NCBI GenBank assembly: GCA_021234155.1
Contig: JAJEKV010000011.1
Coordinates: forward strand, 250,001-314,000
Origin: Isoetes taiwanensis
Taxonomy: Eukaryota > Streptophyta > Lycopodiopsida > Isoetales > Isoetaceae
Direction: 5' to 3'
DNA length: 64,000 nt
Shown: in pieces, positions 55,561-64,000 of the stretch
Layout: every line of letters begins with the position of its first letter
Position numbering within the stretch: the first letter of the stretch is position 1
Made by a program: the position numbers and the translations under genes
The notes under the pieces: model-generated
Databases searched by the model: none
The model's input: only the letters and a program-made list of their open reading frames with translations
Told to the model about the DNA's origin: nothing

Positions 55561-57655
55561 GGCGAAAGTTGAACGGTAATTAACGTGAACTGACACTAAA
55601 TTACGGAAGGTGGACAGATTTAGGTAAGTGATTAAAAAAAAGAATACATATATAGAGCGTATACTATCATTATGTAGGGCAGTAGTCCTGTCAAAAGTCT
55701 ACCGTCCAGATATAATAGATAAGCAAGCACACTATTGGTCTGTGGTAGACCGTAGCCTATAGGGCCTAGCAGTGCCAAGAGAAAACACATATGACAACAA
55801 GGACATGGGCCCGTAATGGCCCTTATGGATGCTGCAGGCGCTAAAGCAAGCACTTCTGGCCTGTAGAATCACAAGACATTGGTATTTACAAAATAATTTA
55901 TATGTTGTGGTTGAAGGGACCACCCCCTTTGAAGAAGAAAAGGAAAAAATAAGGGGAAGCCTGTCATGCCTGAGGCTTGCCATGCGTCTCGGCGCAACGA
56001 ATGGCAATGTTCCCATTATAGCCGTAGACGAAGGCGTCCTATTATGACTATATGCCCATTCCTCCTTCCTAGGATGCATCTAGCCCGATCCCTCTGCATG
56101 AAGGCTGGCCTGCATGATCCCTGCCGGATCTAAAACGTAGGAGATATCGATTGGTGATTGTAGCACATGCTGCTTTCCGTCGAAATCGGAGTTGATGGCA
56201 TTGTTGTTGGCGCAGTTAGAAATCATTGTTCATTCACACACATATAGCTGATTATATATTATCATACGCATAGACATAAACAACGTCTATTTCTTTTTTT
56301 AATATAATACATATTTATAATTCCCTCATTGTTTACTACAACTGATTCTAATCGTATTAACTTCTATCTATATGTCGAGTATACTCTCCCTTCACTTTAC
56401 AGTTTATTTTATTACAGTCTGCCCTAGTTTAATTTTGTATCGGAATTTTGTTTTCCTATTTTGTTACAGTTTTAACAATTCCTATATTGTTATCCTGAGT
56501 GTTTTACACGCCCACCATATTTGTACTTATCCTTTAATACAGTTATGTATTGCATTATATCTCCCAATTACACACATATGTTCTTCCTCATTTATTATTC
56601 ATGACCTTTCTAAATCATAATGTAACTCTCATTATTCTTTCTATAGTTTGTGTAACACATACATAATTATGTCATTGTATTATATTTGGCTATGTGCTTA
56701 AATACTTTTCGCGTTTTGATTATCTTTAAGTGTTTCCACACTCACACTCTATTCTATTCTATCTTAACCGTAGGTGACATTCACGTCGGTACACATTTGA
56801 ATTCATTATTTATATTATTCTTATTTTCGTATATTTATCCCACATACAGACACTCTTATATTTACACGGCACAGGTACATCTCACAGATACATTTGACGT
56901 GGCACTGCTAAGTTGATACCGCCCGGGTCGCTATCCGGCAGTGCTATGGCCATGCAATCCTTTTGTATCACAGAAGGCCAGTTGTGACTACGGTGTCCAC
57001 GGCGGAAGCATCGAAAAGATGCCTAATCCTTCCTGAGCCTGTTATATAGTGATGGTTGAGCAGGTCCTGGACTCTCATATGAAGTAGAAGTGTCACACGT
57101 TGGGAATACGGAGTGGTAAGGTATCCTTATTTTGGATCGATAGTCGAGAGAATTGGTATGAAATAGAAGGACCATTTAAGGCCATAACAAGAAAAAGAAA
57201 GGGTGTATAATAGAACTTGTAGTGCACTGTCCATATAAATACGGAACAATGAAGATAAGAGTTCGTAGAGTAGACGTTAAGCATTTTCACAAGGAACTTA
57301 GGGTGGCATCTCTCACTGTGGTATTTGTGATTAGAACTAGAGCATTAAGTCCAACTAGGTTCTTTTTCTATGTATGAATCAGAGACTATGGAAAATATGG
57401 TGTTAAAACCGCAACGTGTATAGTAAAATATAACACGAAGTTGAATTATGGTGGATAATATCATCCATTAGATAGTTATACGGGTGGAGATTATAATTAT
57501 AGGCTATGACAATACATGGAAGGACACATGTATTAAACATGTGGGTAGTGAGGATTGTACAATACGGTAGGCAAGTTTGAGCACCGCGATGTGGTTATGT
57601 GAAAGAATGACATATGATTCTAGACTTAGGATTGTTTCACACATGTTGCTATATC
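55561..57655. other. AT-rich degraded DNA, probably retrotransposon interior
   Basis: No intact gene. Frames at 55632-56079 (minus) and 56372-56916 (plus) have no diagnostic motif. By position it should be the pol interior of the retrotransposon whose LTR lies at 53880-55373, but I cannot recognise integrase or chromodomain motifs. Confidence 0.35.
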
Positions 57656-57730
57656 ATACAAGACGGTTTGCGGCGGCGTTGCCGCCGCTATAGTTTGAAG
57701 GGTTTTTTCTTGGGGGCCCTTGATTCAACC
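57656..57730. repeat. GC-rich short palindrome
   Basis: GCGGCGGCGTTGCCGCCGC, a perfect inverted repeat with a one-base centre, stands out in AT-rich DNA and is followed after ~15 bp by TTTTTTCTTG. It could pass for a stem-loop terminator in bacteria, which has no meaning here; function unknown. Confidence 0.6.
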
Positions 57731-58404
57731 TATTGAGCAGTTAAAATCATGATTTATCTTTCTCTACCCAATCCATGGCTTAGCACTTTGGATATTCCAT
57801 TAAGTGAGCTGCCCAATGTGTATGTGACAGAGGCCAATTTGTAGATCTTTTGGATAAATCAAGAAGTTTGATGCATTATCTGATTCAAAGCACAATCTAT
57901 GCTCTGTAAGCGAGCAAATTGTGGCCTAGTTTTAATGTCAACATCTTGATTTACACAATTTTCTCGTACAATGTGCATTTGTTTGGTCGCTTGTCTCTGC
58001 TTGTTGAGTGTGGAGATACTCAGTCTTATTACAAAATTAAATAGCTTTCTAATGAAGGATAAATTGTATCCGTGGAACACATTTTGATGCCATGGTGTAA
58101 AAAAGAAACATAGATGGCCAAAAACTGGGTCTTTCCAAAATTTTCAAAAAAGCTTCTGAGCGCTATCGGCCTAGCCCATGGGTCCATGCTCTTGAAGAAT
58201 TGATGGACAGAGGTTAAATCTTTCCAGTAAAAAAATTGCAGTTGCCTATATCATATATCTCCTTGCCATGGCCAGTAAAAAAATTGGCTGTAGGTGACCG
58301 GGGCTCAATTATGCAGGAGAGGGAGCACCCCAATGACCTTTTGTTCCATACTGTTGGTCGTTTCAGCAGTTTGTTTTTATCATGAAGCGGGTTGATTTTT
58401 TATC

Positions 58405-58530
58405 TTCACTATGGCGGTGGGGCGATCAGGACAGATGAGTGTTGCTACCAAGGATGCTGCTGGCACCAGTGATCCTTATGTTATAATCAAAGTTGCTGAG
58501 GGGAGCCTTGCAAAGAAACTATGCCTCAGA
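58405..58530 (+). pseudogene. C2-domain fragment
   Basis: The plus frame reads MSVATKDAAGTSDPYVIIKV followed by AEGSLAKKLC and a stop. AKDxxGTSDPYV.(I/V)KV is the calcium-binding loop 1 region of plant C2 domains. One exon's worth only; flanking sequence gives no further C2 strands. Probably a duplicated exon fragment in transposon-derived DNA. Confidence 0.6.
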
Positions 58531-60796
58531 ATATGATAAACCCATAGAGGTAGCAACTCACCGCAGTCTTTCTAGCTCAAGGCGGCAGTACGGATAAAAT
58601 TATTTTGAAGCTCAAATGTGGCAATAAGCAGAGATTTGACATAAAAATTTGGATGAAATTCGAAAATTTGCAGATGCTTTTCTGCTGTTTGCAACAATAA
58701 ATTTAAGGTCTTTAAAATCTAAATCTTTGTTGGGCTATTTAGTCCCTTCATTCCGATCCTGACAGAGCCTTTTTTCATGATCCAAGCCGGGCAGACTGGA
58801 GGCATTTGTGGGCAATACAAATGGGCAAATTGATATTGACTGTCCATTAATTGTTCGATCCGACAAACTTGAGGCAGGTTTTGCAAGCAAGCAGAATTCG
58901 TCATCTGTATCATAATCACAGCAACAACACTAGTTGTACTTCAAATCTTTATTCAAAGGCATTCATGGAAGCACCGCCATCTGCATTAAGCAAATACCTT
59001 GCGTTGAAATTGCAGCTGTTGGGTTCGAATACACATTGAATTGTTAGGCTAAAATGGCAGGCCGGGCTTTGAAATCACTCCATAATAGAGCCAGTTGAGT
59101 TAAGCCAGTTGGGTGATTGATCGGAACAGGGATTTAAAGCCCACAGCAAGAACTGAAGTGATGGAGGTGAACAGATGCCCTTTTCGTATGCAAAAGAAGG
59201 ATAACAGGGGAAATTTGCAGGCCCAGAGTCAAAACCTCCCATTAATCAATCAGATTCATATGATCTCAGGTCGCTTTTTACCGATGGATTTCTTGATTTG
59301 TTTCAATCACACCTTCTAATAACGTTCTACTAACTTGAATCTTGTCTTTGGATAAGAACATACCTGTGTTTCTGTGTTTTCTGTTCTTAGCCTTACAAAA
59401 CTAAGTACTCTTCTTAAACAATCGACACCGATAATGGCAATTTTGGGGCAAAGACCTCGGCGCCGTCCTTGCTCCATCTAAGGGCTACAAAAAACTAATT
59501 TCAAACTGTTCTATTATTCGATCCATGTTCTACAACTGGGCAAAATATCACGGTTCTGTAAGTCGAATAATAGAGCTCAACAGTATGGCCGAGGCATCCC
59601 AGCTATCTCAAAGAACTGGGATTACTGCCGATTCGTTGAAACCATTCCAATCCGCATAAAATCACGCTCTGTAAGAACATAGATTCCCTATTTTCGGAGG
59701 AAACACAACACATCAGAAGGAGAATCTGTAAACATTATCATACAGAGTGCTGTTGCCATGGTTGCATCCATGGATGTAACTCTATTATCCGCCATTCCTA
59801 TTATTTTGACATACTTATAAATTAAAGATTAGATCTGTCCGGAAACTTTTTCAAAAGCATTCCTTCAACTAGTATAGGCTGTAAGTGGCCTTCTGATTCC
59901 AACAACAGTAGGTTTGCATGCTTTAAATCCCTGTGAAACTCGATAGGGGGGCTACAGCGTGCATCAAGCATCAAAGAGACTAAATTGCCCTATTTGCCTA
60001 AAGAAATCTTGGCCCTCCATCCCAATCTAACTTGCTGACATGGAATTTTTTCCCTGATACACATCACCAAAAAACAACCTACATAATTTTATATATGTTA
60101 GAGATGAGATAATAACAAGGTGGTCATGAATGTTGGAGAGTAGTATCAAATATTGCAGTAATGAGATTACGGATGTCTGACTGTGACATTTAAATTTATG
60201 TCGTACAGGAAAATAGTACGATATTCATGCAAGACGAACGGAAAACAGGATAAAGTTACAAATAAGCATAATGGTATGCTTGTACTCGAAGGTATTTAAT
60301 GAGGTATGAAGTACCAGAGATAAGCATTGAAGTTATCTCGATTGTTTGGGGTTGACCGACGTCGGTAAGTACAACTTACTAAAGGAGATGATGGTTGGAA
60401 CGAAATGGAAATAACGGATAATAGGAGTTTAACTATTCAAAGGTCCTAGAGGCCACTGAATTGATTCAGCGTTATAAGCTGAGAGTATCCAATGGATGTG
60501 GAAATATCAAGATGGATGAAATATCCCTTCCAATAATGGAAGAAGATTAAGATGGTGGCTTTGCCAATTATATCCTTAGGGATAACTGACGAGAGGGCAA
60601 TATATACCAGTTTCCAGTCCCAATAAGGAGCAAGATGCGGTGTACAGAATAGATGGGATGAGATTATATGAATCAGTAGTCTATATATTTTGAAAATTTC
60701 CTTACTCTCGGGGGAGCAATGCTATATCTCGAAGGAGTGGCTCAAGGATCGCTTACCTTGAGGTAAACAGCTCCTATTAAAATGATTTTAAGACCC
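58531..60796. other. No supported gene; possible exon scraps
   Basis: A plus-strand stretch at 59490-59660 (FYNWAKYHGSVSRIIELNSM, AEASQLSQRTGITADSL) has an open, gene-like composition but no domain I know. The rest is degraded. The minus strand around 60600 contains WYILPSRQLSL, which recalls the IxYASRQL motif of gypsy RNase H. Confidence 0.3.
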
Positions 60797-61006
60797 TTAA
60801 GACGATAAAGAATTGGATTGTCCTATAGCGGTTGTTAATGAAGGTGCGAACATAGGGGTTTCTATTATGAGATCGAGAGGTTTTAATGCCTCCGTCTCAT
60901 TATGAGGGAGCCAAAGAGGACAACATTTGAAACCAATAAAAAATTGAAGGTGACATGATAACTTAAGAAAATAGGTTAGACAAAGCATGGTTGATATTGG
61001 AGACAC
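60797..61006 (-). pseudogene. Possible gypsy RT/RNase H junction relic
   Basis: The minus frame contains FIGFKCCPLWL and TEALKPLDLIIETPMFAPSL, resembling the segment just after the RT of Ty3/gypsy pol (F..I..PL..L......EAF..LK..I..APVLA). With the SRQL-like word 300 bp further along the same strand, this fits a heavily mutated pol. The match is weak and short. Confidence 0.35.
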
Positions 61007-63780
61007 AAAGGATATTTAGATGAAGGAGCCTTTAGAAAAGCTCCTCATCTGGAGTAGTAAACCGTCGAAATTATGGTGTAATCCCGTGGGAGGATCATAG
61101 TTTATGTACACGACTGGAGTACCATAAGGCACTAAAGGAATGGTTGAAGTAGTTGGGGATCCTATCAAAATGTAGGCAGCATATAGAATTTCAACATAGA
61201 GTTGGCCACTGCCCAGTTGAAAAGTTGGTGGCTCAGCCACATTATCAAGGTACATAGGCAATAGGTTTTGTGTCAAGGAAGTACCAAGCTTATACTTTAG
61301 CTAAGTTAGAACAAAGCTTTAGTATTGTGGGATGAGGACATATGTTGGCAATATAATACAGCTCAAGATGATGGGGTTGAATAGTACGATAGTACTATTC
61401 TTGGTTGGATGACAAATACCATTTATCTGATGGAAATCAAATGTGGTTGTGCAAACATGAAAGGATAGATATCCAACATGATGCCTGCTTGGATAAGGAA
61501 GAGTCGAAGTCAATGGGTAACGCAGAGTTATAATTTTAAACGTCTAGGGCTAGAACATCAATGCAAGCCGGGGTGGCAGGAAATTAACTATCTGGAGAAT
61601 AGCAGACGTGGGGGTTTAGATAGAAGTAGAAAACACAAGGCATGCGTCATGATGACTCTAGGTAACTTACAAGTTTCACAAGGGCTCACTCCCTAAATCA
61701 GAACATGACTATGGCTTATGGAAGTGTGCCAAGTATTTGTAATGCCGGCATAGCGGCATGACAGTAACACAGAGGGATATAACGTCTAATTCTAAGGTGG
61801 ATAACGACTGTAAATGATAACCCCCAAAGATATGCGGATTAAAAAGATAGAGGGAAATTTAAAGACATAGATGCAACCTTCAAGGCAGAGACTATTATAT
61901 CATACGACATACAATAGTGGGTTAAAAGCCAAGAAGAGGGTTAAAAGATATCTGAAAGAGTAAATGGATCGGTAACCCTACGGAGGATGACTCATAACCA
62001 AAGGGAGTATAGAGAACATATTAAAGATGAAGATGAAAATAAAAGAGTACGATTCATATTAATGGGTAGGCCACCTGGTTGGGATGGTTACCACCTATAC
62101 AACTTTGGGGATGAGTTACATAACGTAAGGATAACGACGACGCTCAAGAGGTTCACTCTTGAAAATAGGGCATGAGTGTGGCGTATATGCGGATGCCACG
62201 TTACGTGTGATGGCACGACAGTGGCATGACATCGGCATAGAAAAATGTAAGAGAGAACAATTCAAAGATCTATGAGCATGCTAAAGCATAAGGTTCCAAT
62301 GATATGCAGGGTAAAAGTCATAGAGTAACTGGAGCACTCAACTGTAACCTTGGAACATAAACTCATGGATCATACAACATATAACAGTAATCTAGAAGAT
62401 AACAAGAGGATGAAAGAAGATCTGAAAGGTTAGGTTAATTACTGATCCTACGGACGAAGAATTTATATATATTATATCAAGCATATAGGTGATGAGCAGC
62501 ATTGAGAGTAAAAAGTAACACGTTTCAAGGCCAGGGCGAAGGAGATCGATGATAGTCCTGAGAAGGTAGCAAAGAAAAAGACGAAACTAATGGACTATTA
62601 TTCATTACGTGGGGCTACCGGGTGGAAAGGCGGCAGGGGATTTTGAAAAACCATTGAAGACTTAAATACGGGTCTTAGGGATAAAAGGATTTCAACTTCT
62701 GGGATAACATGGCGAACAATAATTTTACAAGGACCCTAAGAGTAGAAGGACTCATTGTAGAAGGGTGCCAGATTGGTACTAACATTTGGGACTATTGTTC
62801 TAATTCCCTAAGATAGGTAGATTATTTGTGGGAACTTAGTAGCCCTATGATGCTAAAGTAATGGTTGTAAGGAGTTTGCCCTAATCAAATTTAGGTATTC
62901 TTGAAGATGTTGATGAGTCAAGAATGGTGGCATACCTTCAAATGTTAGGGTAGAACAACTTGGAAAGAGGTTTGGCCATTGTAAGTTGTCAGGCATGTGA
63001 TGCGGGTATATAATTACTGGGATATAGGCGGTGAAGGGTGGTTCAAACTGATACCAAGGTTTATGCTCTAGATAGATTCGAGTGAGATGTTGACATAGCT
63101 GTGGGAGTTCGAACTCAAGCAATTACTATGTATTACAGAGTATGTGTCGTGACATAAAGAAGGTAATGAAGGGTGATGGTACAATTTATAATCCAAGTCC
63201 TAGAGGGTTGCTGCATGGCAATGTCTAGTTGGTTAGGTCAAGAGAAGTATATTCTCTGAGAAATAAGGCGGTCAAGGTTTAGAGACTAAAAGAAACAACA
63301 TTAGGTATGGTTGGTTCATAGTGCTACTTAGCTCCTGATATGTGAAATCGAATGAAATAGCATTTAAAGCAGATGAAGGTACTAGAGATTAAATGAAGGC
63401 AGGGTTGAAAGAATTTTGCTACCAAGGCATCTACTAGAGAAAAAAATTATGTAAACATCAATACTGAAAAATTCCGTACTGCTAGGGTATTGCTGCGAGC
63501 AAACATTTATCACAGGGGAGAGCGGATTAGGATCCTACCTAGGAGATGTTATCTTGCTCAGAAGAGTCGCTGTCCATTAGGCATCGAGAAAGTGCAATAC
63601 TATGGTCGGGGAACCCATTGGCCGAGGCCAGTAATGTCCCTTGAGGTGAGGGCACCTTGCGATGGTTGCACAAGTCCGGCGGAGCTGTTGCCACCACAAC
63701 TGGGTTTACGGAGGACGGTCTTCTAATTTAAATAGAAAATAAAACAACTATAAATAAAACGAGAACACTATTATATTTCT
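61007..63780. other. Degraded, probably retrotransposon-derived DNA
   Basis: Frames on both strands (e.g. 61016-61276 and 62853-63122, minus) lack clear motifs. By position this would be the RT/protease/gag part of the same minus-strand element. No LTR-like return of the 53880-55373 sequence is seen before the window ends. Confidence 0.3.
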
Positions 63781-63786
63781 TGTTAG

Positions 63787-63858
63787 AGGAACTTAGCTCA
63801 TTGGTAAAAGGGTTGGCTTGGGCGTAGGAAGTTAGGGGTCCAATTCCGCCATGTGCCT
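63787..63858 (+). repeat. tRNA-like SINE head
   Basis: GGAACTTAGCTCATTGGTAAAAGGGTTGGC provides an A box (TTAGCTCATTGGT) and GGGGTCCAATTCC a B-box-like sequence 35 nt on. The 5' and 3' ends do not pair into an acceptor stem with the usual seven base pairs, so I call it tRNA-derived rather than a tRNA gene. Confidence 0.45.
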
Positions 63859-63945
63859 TTTTCTTTTAAAAGAAGTTGTGGTCTAGCAATAGAATATTAA
63901 ATATGTATAACAAATATGTCAAACATAAAGCATTCACAAAAAGGA

Positions 63946-64000
63946 AATTGGCATGTTGGTAAGGACTTAAAGATGGAATTAGGAGGTCACATGTTCAAAA
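63946..64000 (+). repeat. Second tRNA-like head, cut by window end
   Basis: TTGGCATGTTGGTAAGGAC (A-box-like) and GGTCACATGTTCAAAA (start of a B box) lie ~90 bp after the first tRNA-like unit. The B box runs off the window. Confidence 0.35.

Noticed and set aside
56372-56916. Hydrophobic plus-strand frames as small membrane proteins
   Set aside because: The AT-rich, pyrimidine-biased DNA gives Ile/Phe/Leu/Tyr by composition. No start context and no motif.

Overview
The window looks like an accessory, repeat-rich stretch of a plant nuclear genome. I favour a fern, by inference, because of the style of the PPR fragment (motif SKACGS...KGREIH) and because a compact gene sits in a sea of nested DNA transposons. 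One real host gene is recognisable: a leucine-rich-repeat receptor kinase of the LRR-VIII-1 / HPCA1 type on the minus strand (3811-8296). It has a secretion signal, 72-bp one-repeat exons joined in one phase, a transmembrane exon and a kinase with all key motifs. A frameshift near 4050 would cut off the last ~75 residues.

Layout. 1-1.94 kb: anonymous DNA ending in the terminal part of a CACTA element. 3.8-8.3 kb: the receptor kinase. 9.76-12.8 kb: a CACTA-like end, a 70-bp tandem repeat and a ~2.5 kb near-perfect palindrome with a tRNA-like module in each arm. 13.1-23.9 kb: a multi-exon minus-strand gene, probably transposon-borne, whose first exon is split by a 9195-bp CACTA element (14550-23744, 3-bp target duplication CCT). 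That insert carries ACGACGTC subterminal repeats and a ~1.1 kb tandem array but no visible transposase.

25.13-37.87 kb: a ~12.7 kb element with matching inverted ends. It carries two divergent gene relics: on the minus strand a DDE-like transposon protein (DNC...KN and GHTH..ID motifs), split by a 322-bp MITE, and on the plus strand a long gene ending in an FCP1/NIF-like HAD domain. About 20 copies of a perfect or near-perfect palindrome (CTCGACTCGCGAGTCGAG) lie in its introns and non-coding parts, and a family of ~86-nt hairpins lies in its centre. I consider this element the most interesting object here.

38-41 kb: a graveyard of gene fragments (PPR, two spliced coiled-coil exons, a duplicated tail) and a Ty1/copia RT relic. 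43.3-47.9 kb: a probable gag-only LTR element. 49.85-51.25 kb: a LINE with ORF1 only and a (TTATC)n tail. 51.5-52.7 kb: a LINE ORF2 3' relic. 53.88-55.37 kb: an LTR with the last codons of pol and a polypurine tract beside it, followed by degraded gypsy-like DNA carrying a C2-domain fragment. The window closes on two tRNA-like SINE heads.

Most protein relics need one or more single-base shifts to stay open. These may be true decay or consensus error in CG-rich, probably methylated repeats; the sequence alone cannot decide.
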